Below are positions 29,919 through 37,629 of a DNA stretch of 41,700 nt, piece by piece. Numbering within the stretch: the first letter of the stretch is position 1; every line of letters begins with the position of its first letter. The notes beneath the pieces are model-generated. The model ran no database searches, had not been told where the DNA came from, and was given only the letters and a program-made list of their open reading frames with translations. Source of the DNA: an uncultured Lachnospiraceae bacterium (GTDB taxonomy: Bacteria; Bacillota; Clostridia; Lachnospirales; Lachnospiraceae); the NCBI GenBank assembly GCA_910587155.1, contig CAJULA010000027.1:1-41700 (forward strand), in the 5' to 3' direction. A program made the position numbers and the translations under genes.

Positions 29919-30503
29919 TCATTTGATAAATCCCATACCGCTTCCCGAAGATGCCATATGGAACCATGCTTTTCCCGTGATATTGTCCCGCTTTACCGGG
30001 CCAATATTGCCGGAGCGGCTGTCTTCGCTGTTATTGCGGTTATCACCCAGTACAAAATATTCGTCACTGCCCAGCGTGATCCCGTTTTCCGCGATTCCCG
30101 CTTCCGCCATCTTATCAAACGTTTCCTCTTCCTCTGCCAGGACACCATCAATATACAGTCTTTCGTCCTTGATCTGTATTGTCTCCCCCGGCAGCCCCAC
30201 CACACGCTTTACATAATAGTGCGTATTCTGGTTCCCATTGGGCAGAAATACGATCACGTCCCCCCGTTTGGGAGAGACGATACTGTACAGAAAATGGTTG
30301 ATCAATATCTCCTGGCCATTATACAGTCCCGGTTCCATGGAGACACCGATGACGCTTGTCCGCATTCCCACGGAAAAGACAAGTACCGTCGCGATCAGCA
30401 CAGCAGTAAAGATCAGAAAGATCCATTCAGAGATCTCCCGCATCACCGTACCGCTTATTCTCTTTTTCTTATGATAAAAACTCAGACCCTGTTTTTTGCT
30501 CAT
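29919..30503 (-). CDS. lepB: Signal peptidase I (second copy)
   Basis: The product has 194 residues from ATG 30503 (GGAGAGG upstream); the frame extends to 30554 without support. A basic start precedes a single membrane helix (about 27-46). Catalytic Ser55 is in VIGVSMEPGL, Lys99 in HYYVKRVVGLPGE, and GDNRNNSEDSRSGNIGPV forms box E. Compared with the first copy it has a longer cytoplasmic head and an extra acidic insertion (AEEEETFDKMAEAG). Differences in the binding pocket may divide substrates between them (inference). Confidence 0.95.
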   Translation of the reverse strand: MSKKQGLSFYHKKKRISGTVMREISEWIFLIFTAVLIATVLVFSVGMRTSVIGVSMEPGLYNGQEILINHFLYSIVSPKRGDVIVFLPNGNQNTHYYVKRVVGLPGETIQIKDERLYIDGVLAEEEETFDKMAEAGIAENGITLGSDEYFVLGDNRNNSEDSRSGNIGPVKRDNITGKAWFHMASSGSGMGFIK

Positions 30504-30559
30504 ATCCTCTCCAATCAGGCGGCATCCGTTCTTTGCAGCGACCCCGGGAATCAAATACA

Positions 30560-30586
30560 GGGCAACTACCCCTGCAGCAGTTGCCC
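30560..30586 (-). terminator. Hairpin between rplS and the second lepB
   Basis: GGGCAACT (30560-30567) and AGTTGCCC (30579-30586) pair perfectly around an 11-base loop. There is no proper T-tract, so it may attenuate rather than end transcription, lowering lepB relative to rplS. Confidence 0.45.
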
Positions 30587-30597
30587 CGTTTGCTTTC

Positions 30598-30945
30598 TTA
30601 TTTAACCAGTTCTTTTACCTTTGCTCTCTTGCCGGTGCGCTGCCGCAGGTAGAATAATTTCGCACGTCTTACCTTACCTCTTCTTACAACCTCAATCTTC
30701 TCTACATTGGGAGAATGAAGCGGCCATGTCTTTTCCACACCAACACCGTTGGAAGTCTTTCTGACGGTAAATGTCTCACGGTTGCTTCCGCCCTGACGCT
30801 TCAGGACCGTACCCTCAAAAACCTGGATCCTTTCCCTGTTGCCTTCTTTGATCTTGCCATATACCTTGACGGTATCGCCCACGCTGAATTCCTGGACTTC
30901 TTTCTTTAACTGTTCTTTTTCAATCGCTCTGATAATCTCGTTCAT
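30598..30945 (-). CDS. rplS: 50S ribosomal protein L19
   Basis: The product has 115 residues, the normal length. MNEIIRAIEKEQLKKEVQEF opens the protein, FSVGDTVKVYGKIKEG and RIQVFEGTVLKRQGG follow, and LHSPNVEKIEVVRRGKVRRA with YLRQRTGKRAK ends it. AAGGAGG precedes ATG 30945; an upstream extension to 31002 is not coding. It sits at the 30S-50S interface. It follows trmD by 122 bases of leader in which no conserved structure was recognised. Confidence 0.98.
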   Translation of the reverse strand: MNEIIRAIEKEQLKKEVQEFSVGDTVKVYGKIKEGNRERIQVFEGTVLKRQGGSNRETFTVRKTSNGVGVEKTWPLHSPNVEKIEVVRRGKVRRAKLFYLRQRTGKRAKVKELVK

Positions 30946-31067
30946 GTACTGCCTCCTTGTTTCCTCAGACGTTCTTAATGCATTACCGCAACAGAGGACC
31001 ATCTCACCTTCGCAACATTAATAATGTACCATATCCCCAAACCTATTGCAAGTTTTTTTTACATCAC

Positions 31068-31772
31068 TTATTCTTGTTTCTCTTTCGTGTAAGCCTCATA
31101 AAGGTCTGGTCTTCTCTCTTTCGTCCGCAGCAGAGACTGCTGACATCTCCACTCCTCGATCAGCCTGTGATTGCCGGACAGAAGTACCGGCGGCACCTCT
31201 TTTCCGTGCCACACAAAAGGTCTGGAATACTGAGGATATTCCAGCAGGCCGTTCTCAAAGCTCTCTGTCTTTGCAGAACTGCCATTGTGCAGGACTCCCG
31301 GCACCAGTCTGGCTATGGCATCTATCATCACCATAGCCGGCAGTTCCCCGCCTGTCAGCACATAGTCCCCGATGGAAACGGAATCTGTCACCACTTCTTC
31401 GAGCACCCGTTCATCAATGCCCTCATAATGGCCGCAGAGAAAGATCAGTTCCTCTTCTCCTGCAAGCTCCCTGGCCAGCTCCTGCGTAAATGTCCGGCCC
31501 TGCGGGGTTACATATACGGTACGGATTTTTTCCCGCCCGGCCCCACGATGTACGGCAAGCCACGCATCATAGACCGGCTGTGCCTGCATCAGCATCCCGG
31601 CGCCGCCGCCATACGTATAGTCGTCCACCTTTTTATGTTTATCCGCTGTATAATCCCTGATATTGACCGAATGAAAAGAAAGATGGCCGCCTTTTTCGGC
31701 CCGTCCCAGTATACTGGCATGCAGGCAGGTATCCACCATATCCGGGAACAGGGTCAGAATATGAAATTTCAT
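31068..31772 (-). CDS. trmD: tRNA (guanine-N1)-methyltransferase TrmD
   Basis: The product has 234 residues. MKFHILTLFPDMVD starts the SPOUT fold, and the trefoil-knot SAM site is seen in LCGHYEGIDERV, DYVLTGGELPAMVMIDA and RLVPGVL. It methylates G37 next to the anticodon and prevents +1 frameshifting. AGGAGG stands 4 bases before ATG 31772; the extension to 31793 is unsupported. It follows rimM by 24 bases, the standard arrangement. Confidence 0.98.
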   Translation of the reverse strand: MKFHILTLFPDMVDTCLHASILGRAEKGGHLSFHSVNIRDYTADKHKKVDDYTYGGGAGMLMQAQPVYDAWLAVHRGAGREKIRTVYVTPQGRTFTQELARELAGEEELIFLCGHYEGIDERVLEEVVTDSVSIGDYVLTGGELPAMVMIDAIARLVPGVLHNGSSAKTESFENGLLEYPQYSRPFVWHGKEVPPVLLSGNHRLIEEWRCQQSLLRTKERRPDLYEAYTKEKQE

Positions 31773-31796
31773 CACGCCTCCTGTTACATCCAAAGA

Positions 31797-32303
31797 CTAA
31801 TCCAACAGCCCCGGCAGGATATGCACATGCATCTTCCCGCCTTCCACATCCACATCCAGAATACAGTCACGGATAGCCGGAAGCAGGATCTCTCCCTCAT
31901 CCGTTTCCACACTGTACACATCGTTGGCGCCTGTCTCGATCACATCCTTCAGTGTTCCGATCCTGTTCTCCTCCTCATCGAATACGGAAAGCCCGATCAG
32001 GTCAGCGATAAAATATTCGCCCTGTTCCAGAGAAACGGCATTCTCTCTCGTCACATACAGTTCTTTTCCCTTATAAGCCTCTATATCATTGATACTGTCA
32101 TAGCCGCGGAATTTCAGGATTACGAACTGCTTGAAAAATTTGACCGATTCGATCTCCACCTTCTTTTTTTCTTTCCCTGTATCCAACAGCAGTTCTTTAC
32201 AGTCCTGAAAACGCCTTACATCATCCGTCATGGGAAATACCTTGACTTCCCCGCGTATCCCATGGGTGGAAGCGATAGCCCCCACTCTCAGCAACTGTTC
32301 CAT
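31797..32303 (-). CDS. rimM: 16S rRNA processing protein RimM
   Basis: The product has 168 residues. The N-terminal RimM barrel (LRVGAIASTHGIRGEVKVFP) is followed by a PRC-barrel domain (about 95-168; EYFIADLIGLSVFDEEENRI, DVYSVETDEGEILLPAI). It binds S19 and aids 30S head maturation. ATG 32303 is chosen with TAGGAG 7 bases upstream. In-frame sequence before it reads MRNWNRSKK, the recurrent leader also present at gpsA and, in a variant form, at pgeF. Confidence 0.95.
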   Translation of the reverse strand: MEQLLRVGAIASTHGIRGEVKVFPMTDDVRRFQDCKELLLDTGKEKKKVEIESVKFFKQFVILKFRGYDSINDIEAYKGKELYVTRENAVSLEQGEYFIADLIGLSVFDEEENRIGTLKDVIETGANDVYSVETDEGEILLPAIRDCILDVDVEGGKMHVHILPGLLD

Positions 32304-32454
32304 TTTTTTACTCCTATTCCAGTTCCGCATCTCCCCTGCACGGACTCTTTTACGGGGAATCATTTCCGTCCGCTCACGCGTCCGTAATTTATTCCTGAGT
32401 CCTCTCCGGTCCGATGCTGTTTTGCTTTTGTTCTTCCTACAGGACAAAACAAGA

Positions 32455-32485
32455 CAGGGACGACTCTGTAAGGAATCGCCCCCTG
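32455..32485 (-). terminator. Imperfect hairpin after khpA, possible attenuator
   Basis: CAGGGACGACTC (32455-32466) pairs imperfectly with GAATCGCCCCCTG (32473-32485), followed on the minus strand by a T-rich stretch. It starts 4 bases after the khpA stop and separates rpsP-khpA from rimM-trmD. Confidence 0.5.
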
Positions 32486-32488
32486 CTC

Positions 32489-32716
32489 TCAGATGATTTC
32501 CACATCCACTTTTTTGTTGTCTTTCGATGACGCCGCTTTGACAACAGAACGGATGGCCTTCGCGATCCTGCCCTGTTTTCCGATCACTTTACCCATATCG
32601 GATGGCGCCACATGAAGCTCTACGGTAATATTCCTGCCGTTTTCCTTCTCTGTCACCACAACTTCGTCCGGATTATCCACAAGCGCTTTTGCAATTACTT
32701 CCACCAATTCTTTCAT
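32489..32716 (-). CDS. khpA: KH-domain RNA-binding protein KhpA (YlqC)
   Basis: The product has 75 residues, essentially one KH fold. The GKVIGKQGRIAKAIRSVVKA helix-GxxG-helix is the RNA-binding face, and the start MKELVEVIAKALVDNPDEVV is typical. In Gram-positives KhpA pairs with KhpB and affects cell division and translation. A strong GGAGGTG precedes ATG 32716, 27 bases after the rpsP stop. Confidence 0.96.
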   Translation of the reverse strand: MKELVEVIAKALVDNPDEVVVTEKENGRNITVELHVAPSDMGKVIGKQGRIAKAIRSVVKAASSKDNKKVDVEII

Positions 32717-32743
32717 GATCCACCTCCGGAATCTGGCAAGTTT

Positions 32744-32989
32744 TTATTTTTCAATCCCTGCTTTCTTAAAAATCCTGCTAACTGCTTCCGTCGGCTGCGC
32801 GCCGTTTGCCAGCCATTTTTTTGCCAGCTCTTCGTTTACCTTGAAGGTACTGGGCTCGGTCATCGGATCGAGAGTCCCGATTTCCTCAATAAACCTTCCA
32901 TCTCTTGGAGAACGGGAATCTGCAACTACGATTCTATAAAAAGGAGCCTTCTTCTGTCCCATTCTTTTCAATCTGATCTTTACTGCCAT
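32744..32989 (-). CDS. rpsP: 30S ribosomal protein S16
   Basis: The product has 81 residues. MAVKIRLKRMGQKKAPFYRI, VADSRSPRDGRFIEEIGTLD and the end W-L-A-N-G-A-Q-P-T-E match S16 throughout. GGAGGTG lies before ATG 32989. It binds 16S rRNA early in 30S assembly. A short hairpin (GCGGGAAA/TTTCCCGC, 33028-33047) stands in the gap after ffh. Confidence 0.98.
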   Translation of the reverse strand: MAVKIRLKRMGQKKAPFYRIVVADSRSPRDGRFIEEIGTLDPMTEPSTFKVNEELAKKWLANGAQPTEAVSRIFKKAGIEK

Positions 32990-33052
32990 GTTCTTTCACC
33001 TCCGAAAAATTTTCAACTTTGTAACTGCGGGAAAAATCTTTCCCGCCTGTAT

Positions 33053-34405
33053 CTAAAAAGGGTATTTAAATTTTCCCTTTTTACTACCAAGACCACCCAT
33101 CATGCCCGGCAGCTGCTTCATCATCTTCTGTGACTGCTCAAACTGCTTGATAAAACGGTTCACCTCACTGATATCCACTCCCGCCCCTCTGGCAATCCTG
33201 TGCTTGCGCCCGGGATTGAGCACTTTGGGATTTCTCCTCTCTTCCTTTGTCATGGAGAGCACGATGGCCTCCATCCTGGCAAGCTGCTTATCATCCACCA
33301 TGGAACTGATATCCCCCATCTTGCCGCCCATCCCCGGCATCATGGAGAGGAGGCTGGAAAGGCCGCCCATCTTTTTCATCTGCGACATGCTTTCCAGATA
33401 ATCCTCAAAGTCAAACTTTCCCTTTTTTAACCGGGAAGCCATCTCTTTTTCTTTATCTTCATCTATATCCATGGTCGCCTGGGCTTTTTCAATCAGTGAC
33501 AGCACATCTCCCATGCCAAGGATACGCCCTGCCATACGATCCGGATAAAACTGTTCCAGATCAGAGAGTTTCTCCCCCATACCCACATACAGGATCGGTT
33601 TGCCCGTAACAGCCTTGACCGAGAGAGCCGCACCGCCTCTGGTATCACCGTCCATTTTGGACAGGATCACACCGTCAATCCCTACTTTTTCATCAAAATC
33701 TCTGGCTACATTGACGGCATCCTGACCTGTCATGGCATCCACGACGAGAAGCGACTGGTGCACCTGCACATTGGCCTTGATCTCCTGCAGCTCCTGCATC
33801 ATTGCCTCATCAATATGCAGCCGTCCCGCCGTATCCAGTATGATCACATTGTGTCCGTGCTTCGCCGCATGCTCCAGAGATGCTCTGGCAATATCCACCG
33901 GCCTTTGATTCTCCCCCATGGAAAATACATCCACTTCCTGCTTTTCGCCGTTGACCTGAAGCTGCTTCACCGCAGCCGGTCTGTATATATCGCAGGCCAC
34001 AAGGAGCGGTTTCTTTCCTTTTTTCTTCAGCTTTCCCGCGATCTTCGCCGTGGTGGTCGTTTTGCCTGCGCCCTGCAGGCCGCACATCATAATCACCGTC
34101 ACCGCTTTTCCCGGCTGAAGCTGTATCTCCGTCGTCTCAGAACCCATAAGGGCAATCATTTCTTCATTGACGATCTTGATGACCATCTGCCCGGGGTTCA
34201 GGCCATTCATAACATCTGCGCCGATGGCACGCTCTTCCACAGATTTAATAAACTGTTTGACCACCCGGAAATTGACATCCGCTTCCAGCAGAGCCATTTT
34301 TACTTCCTTCAGTGCCATCTTCACATCTTCTTCGCTCAGCCGTCCCTTACCCCGGAGCTTCTTAAATACATTCTGCAGTTTATCCGTTAAACTCTCAAAT
34401 GCCAT
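33053..34405 (-). CDS. ffh: Signal recognition particle GTPase Ffh
   Basis: The product has 450 residues. An N-terminal four-helix bundle precedes the G domain with GLQGAGKTTTTAKIAG (G1), DTAGRLHIDEAMM (G3) and SKMDGDTRGGAALSV (G4/G5 region). The M domain (about 300-440) carries methionine-rich MMPGMGGKMG and the 4.5S-RNA-binding RIARGAGVDISEVNRFIKQF. It delivers membrane and secreted proteins to FtsY/SecYEG co-translationally. Its ATG adjoins the ylxM stop with no gap. Confidence 0.98.
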   Translation of the reverse strand: MAFESLTDKLQNVFKKLRGKGRLSEEDVKMALKEVKMALLEADVNFRVVKQFIKSVEERAIGADVMNGLNPGQMVIKIVNEEMIALMGSETTEIQLQPGKAVTVIMMCGLQGAGKTTTTAKIAGKLKKKGKKPLLVACDIYRPAAVKQLQVNGEKQEVDVFSMGENQRPVDIARASLEHAAKHGHNVIILDTAGRLHIDEAMMQELQEIKANVQVHQSLLVVDAMTGQDAVNVARDFDEKVGIDGVILSKMDGDTRGGAALSVKAVTGKPILYVGMGEKLSDLEQFYPDRMAGRILGMGDVLSLIEKAQATMDIDEDKEKEMASRLKKGKFDFEDYLESMSQMKKMGGLSSLLSMMPGMGGKMGDISSMVDDKQLARMEAIVLSMTKEERRNPKVLNPGRKHRIARGAGVDISEVNRFIKQFEQSQKMMKQLPGMMGGLGSKKGKFKYPF

Positions 34406-34816
34406 CTACAATTCCTCTAATATCTCCCGGGCCAGCCTGCCCGTCCGCTCCAGAGCTTCTCTCGCCCCGTACGTCTGCTCCCGCCCGTCCGGCCTTTCCT
34501 CTCCGCCGGCCGTCCCGGGTTCCATCCCGGCTCCGACTGCCGCATCCGCCGCGCTGAGTCTTTCAATCTCTTCCGCCTTTCGTCTGATATGGGTAAATTT
34601 CTCCACCAGATGAAGTTTACTTTCATATCCTGCCAGGATCCGGTCACACCGTTTCAGAAGATCATGGGCTCCCTGCCTGCTGATCCCGTTCTCTTCGGCA
34701 ATTTCACTCAGGGACAGATCATTGTATACAGCATCTGCATAAATCCGCCTCTGATGCCCGGTCAGGAGTTCTCCATAAAAATCATATAAAATTCCCTGTT
34801 CTACAATCTTTTCCAT
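34406..34816 (-). CDS. ylxM: YlxM-type HTH protein upstream of ffh
   Basis: The product has 136 residues. GILYDFYGELLTGHQRRIYA and DLSLSEIAEENGISRQGAHDLLKRCDRIL are the conserved helix-turn-helix core (1-65). The C-terminal about 50 residues are a Gly/Arg-rich tail longer than in Bacillus YlxM. The family is thought to influence SRP gene expression or particle assembly. It is the first gene of the cluster, 28 bases after the promoter -10. Confidence 0.92.
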   Translation of the reverse strand: MEKIVEQGILYDFYGELLTGHQRRIYADAVYNDLSLSEIAEENGISRQGAHDLLKRCDRILAGYESKLHLVEKFTHIRRKAEEIERLSAADAAVGAGMEPGTAGGEERPDGREQTYGAREALERTGRLAREILEEL

Positions 34817-34843
34817 ACAATCCCTCTGCCTGACACCTGCTCT

Positions 34844-34872
34844 ATCATAGCGTAAAAAAAAAGGGGTGTCAA
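34844..34872 (-). promoter_or_regulatory. Main promoter of the ylxM-ffh-ribosome cluster
   Basis: On the minus strand TTGACA (34872-34867), 17 bases, TATGAT (34849-34844). The spacer contains a nine-base T-run (minus strand). It is 28 bases from the ylxM ATG. Confidence 0.85.
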
Positions 34873-35158
34873 GTGTTTTTTCTTTACGAACTGTTGTTCG
34901 TGTTGTTCCGTCTTGTGTTATCCTTGTTTATATCAATACTGCTACCTGATAGGGTGTTTTCATCATGGTCTATCTTTTTCCGTCTTTCTTCTCGAATTTG
35001 TCACAGAATTGTCACAGCTATTATGATATTCTGACCGTCTGCGCACTGCCTCCTGCTCTTATACAAATTCTTTACGGGTTTGATACAATGATTACCACTT
35101 CATGATTATAACATAGTATATTACAAAAAGCGGCGCTAATGAAAACAGCGGTACATAA
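34873..35158. other. Non-coding gap between the ylxM promoter and the tRNA terminator
   Basis: No supported gene. It contains a direct repeat AATTGTCACAG/TTTGTCACAG near 34994-35017 and AT-rich sequence. Nothing else was recognised. Confidence 0.5.
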
Positions 35159-35190
35159 TAAAAGCACCAGAATAAGCCCTGGCGCTTTTA
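35159..35190 (-). terminator. Terminator downstream of tRNA-Leu
   Basis: TAAAAGC and CCAG (35159-35169) pair with CTGG and GCTTTTA (about 35179-35190) with one mismatch. Either strand is possible, but the minus-strand tRNA is the nearest transcript. Confidence 0.6.
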
Positions 35191-35273
35191 TATTATTCTT
35201 TCCGCGCAAACTGCACCACCACCGCAAATACTTTTTTAAAAAAATATAACGGGGTCAAATTTTCGCTATAGAG

Positions 35274-35356
35274 TGCAGGAGATGGGACTTGAACCCACAC
35301 ATAGTCACCTACGTCAGATTTTGAGTCTGATGCGTCTGCCATTCCGCCACTCCTGC
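35274..35356 (-). tRNA. tRNA-Leu (anticodon CAA)
   Basis: The gene is 83 bases. Acceptor arms GCAGGAG and CTCCTGC pair at the ends. The anticodon loop is CTCAAAA inside a CAGA/TCTG stem, giving anticodon CAA (reads UUG). A long variable arm (GACGTAGGTGACTATGT region) is typical of Leu, and the T arm is TGGG-TTCAAGT-CCCA. CCA is not encoded. Confidence 0.95.
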
Positions 35357-35371
35357 CCGAGAACAGATATT

Positions 35372-35400
35372 ATGATATCATAATCTGTCTCATTTTGCAA
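35372..35400 (-). promoter_or_regulatory. Promoter of tRNA-Leu
   Basis: On the minus strand TTGCAA (35400-35395), 17 bases, TATCAT (35377-35372). A 20-bp palindrome centred on GATATC overlaps the -10. Confidence 0.7.
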
Positions 35401-35513
35401 ATCTTTTTTGTAAAAACAACAAACCAAAATATTGATGCAGAGTTACTTTTCACACCCGCGCTATGCACCTGCTGCGCCGACCACAAAAATATGATCCGGG
35501 CGTGCAGACTCTG

Positions 35514-36194
35514 TTACTGTCTCACGTTTTCAATCTGCCAGTCAATCTCCTCCAGACCATTATCATGCAAAAATGCATTGGTTTTGCTAAAAGGTCTGCT
35601 GCCAAAAAATCCTCTGTATGCAGACAGCGGACTGGGATGAGGCGCCTCCAGAATAAGATGTCTGGGATTGTGCAGCATCTTCTTCTTCATCTGCGCCGGT
35701 TTGCCCCAGAGTATAAATACGATAGGCCTGTCCTGTTCATCCAGAATACGGATCGCCGCATCCGTGAATTCCTCCCAGCCGATACCACGATGAGAATTGG
35801 CCGCATGCGCCCGCACAGTAAGTACCGTATTGAGCATCAGCACACCCTGCTCTGCCCATTTTACAAGATAACCGTTATCGGGAATCCGACAGCCCAGATC
35901 GTCATGAAGCTCCTGATAGATATTGACAAGCGACGGCGGTATGTCTACTTCAGGTCTGACGGAAAAACACAACCCATGTGCCTGTCCGTCGCCATGGTAG
36001 GGATCCTGTCCCAGTATTACTACCTTTACTTTTGATAAAGGGGTCAGATGAAACGCATTAAAAATATCATCTGCCGCCGGAAATATCTTTCTGCTGTTAT
36101 ATTCTTCCACCACTTTCTCATGGAGTTTTCTGTAATATGGTTTGGAAAACTCCCCTTTTAACGGCTCCAGCCAGTCATTGGAAATCGGTGCCAT
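35514..36194 (-). CDS. ung: Uracil-DNA glycosylase, family 1
   Basis: The product has 226 residues. The water-activating Asp64 is in VVILGQDPYHGDGQAHG, uracil-recognition residues are in GVLMLNTVLTVR, and the His loop is APHPSPLSAYRGFFG. It excises uracil from DNA produced by cytosine deamination or dUTP incorporation. It is the last gene of a minus-strand run after hisF, with a 48-base gap. Confidence 0.97.
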   Translation of the reverse strand: MAPISNDWLEPLKGEFSKPYYRKLHEKVVEEYNSRKIFPAADDIFNAFHLTPLSKVKVVILGQDPYHGDGQAHGLCFSVRPEVDIPPSLVNIYQELHDDLGCRIPDNGYLVKWAEQGVLMLNTVLTVRAHAANSHRGIGWEEFTDAAIRILDEQDRPIVFILWGKPAQMKKKMLHNPRHLILEAPHPSPLSAYRGFFGSRPFSKTNAFLHDNGLEEIDWQIENVRQ

Positions 36195-36242
36195 CTCTTT
36201 CGCCTCCTGCCGCTGTCTCTCACTGACAGTCCATACTGTACA

Positions 36243-37004
36243 TCATAGTCTCACAGATACGCCTCTTTTGTGCAGATATTGCTTGACCTCGCCAATCTCC
36301 AGTTCCCTGTAATGAAACAGAGAAGCAGCCAGTACAGCATCCGCTCCACCTTTTGTCAGCGCATCATAAAAATGTTCTTTTGCTCCCGCGCCTCCTGAAG
36401 CGATGACCGGGATCGACACACGAAAAGCCACCGCCCGCGTCAGTGCCAGATCGTAGCCTGCCTTCGTACCGTCGCTGTCCATACTGGTCAGGAGAATCTC
36501 GCCGGCACCCATCTGTTCCGCACGCGTAGCCCATTCCAGTACATCAAGCCCCGTATCAATCCGTCCTCCGTTTTTATATACATTCCAGCCTGACCCGTCT
36601 TCTCTTCTCCTGGCATCTATGGCAACAACGACACACTGACTGCCGAATTTATCCGCCGCCTCTCTGATCAGTTCCGGTCTGGCAATGGCCGCGGAATTCA
36701 CGGAAATCTTATCCGCACCTTCCCGCAGGATCCTGCGGAAATCTTCTACCGTCCGGATTCCGCCGCCCACGGTAAATGGTATGAAAACTTTTTCCGCCAC
36801 CCGGCGCACCATCTCTGCCACGGTATCCCTTCCGTCACTGGAAGCCGTAATATCCAGAAATATCAGCTCATCCGCACCGGCACGATCATAAGCCCTGGCA
36901 ATCTCCACCGGGTCTCCCGCATCCCGGAGATTGACAAAGTTAACTCCCTTTACAACCCTTCCGCCATTTACGTCCAGACAGGGAATAATTCTCTTAGTAT
37001 GCAT
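36243..37004 (-). CDS. hisF: Imidazole glycerol phosphate synthase, cyclase subunit
   Basis: The product has 253 residues, a beta-alpha barrel. Catalytic Asp11 is in IPCLDVNGGRVVKG and Asp130 in VVVAIDARR. FTVGGGIRTVED and IASGGAGAKEHFYDAL are the two phosphate-binding loops. It uses ammonia from HisH and PRFAR to form imidazole glycerol phosphate and AICAR. hisH ends one base upstream, so the two subunits are translated together. No other his genes appear in the window. Confidence 0.98.
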   Translation of the reverse strand: MHTKRIIPCLDVNGGRVVKGVNFVNLRDAGDPVEIARAYDRAGADELIFLDITASSDGRDTVAEMVRRVAEKVFIPFTVGGGIRTVEDFRRILREGADKISVNSAAIARPELIREAADKFGSQCVVVAIDARRREDGSGWNVYKNGGRIDTGLDVLEWATRAEQMGAGEILLTSMDSDGTKAGYDLALTRAVAFRVSIPVIASGGAGAKEHFYDALTKGGADAVLAASLFHYRELEIGEVKQYLHKRGVSVRL

Positions 37005-37005
37005 C

Positions 37006-37626
37006 CTACGCCTCCCTGTCTGATATGGCGATAAAATTTTTCAGAATCGCAAGGCCCGTCTCTGAACTCTTCTCGGGATGAAACTGACAGGCAAACACAT
37101 TTCCCTTTTCCACCGCAGCATGAATCTCTGTCCCATACCCGGCAGTGGCAGTCACAATCTCTTCCTCTCCTGCTTCCAGGTAATAGGAATGGACAAAATA
37201 GACAAAGGCATTCTGCGCAATTCCCTGAAACAGCCTGCTCTCTCTGGGAAAATACAGAGAATTCCATCCGATATGCGGCACTTTTATGCCTTCCTCTTCC
37301 GGTATCCGCACGATCCTGCCCGGAAGAACTCCGAGTCCGACTGCCCCACTGCTCTCCTCACTGGATTCAAACAGAAGCTGAAGGCCCAGACAGATCCCCA
37401 GAAAAGGAGTCCCTCTTGCAATCACATCTCGGATCACCTCTTCCAGATGATAGCCACGCAGCTTTGCCATGGCATCGCCAAAAGCCCCTACCCCCGGAAG
37501 AATGACCCGGTCCGCCCGCAAAATCTCTTCCCGCTTTCTTGTGACAGATACGTTCTCTCCCAGAAACTGCAATGCTTTTTCCACGCTTCTGATATTGCCG
37601 GCATCATAGTCAATAATTACTGTCAT
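37006..37626 (-). CDS. hisH: Imidazole glycerol phosphate synthase, glutaminase subunit
   Basis: The product has 206 residues. It has the class I glutamine amidotransferase triad: Cys79 in GICLGLQLLF, and the His/Glu of QFHPEKSSETG near 180. The start TVIIDYDAGNIRSVEKAL is typical. It hydrolyses glutamine and channels ammonia to HisF. It begins 3 bases after the stop of the large acidic protein gene. Confidence 0.98.
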   Translation of the reverse strand: MTVIIDYDAGNIRSVEKALQFLGENVSVTRKREEILRADRVILPGVGAFGDAMAKLRGYHLEEVIRDVIARGTPFLGICLGLQLLFESSEESSGAVGLGVLPGRIVRIPEEEGIKVPHIGWNSLYFPRESRLFQGIAQNAFVYFVHSYYLEAGEEEIVTATAGYGTEIHAAVEKGNVFACQFHPEKSSETGLAILKNFIAISDREA

Positions 37627-37629
37627 TGA

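Noticed and set aside
30946..31067. L19 leader RNA or riboswitch before rplS
   Set aside because: No conserved pairing could be recognised in the 122-base leader.
30957..32387. Plus-strand frame of 476 codons
   Set aside because: Shadow of trmD and rimM; no independent evidence.
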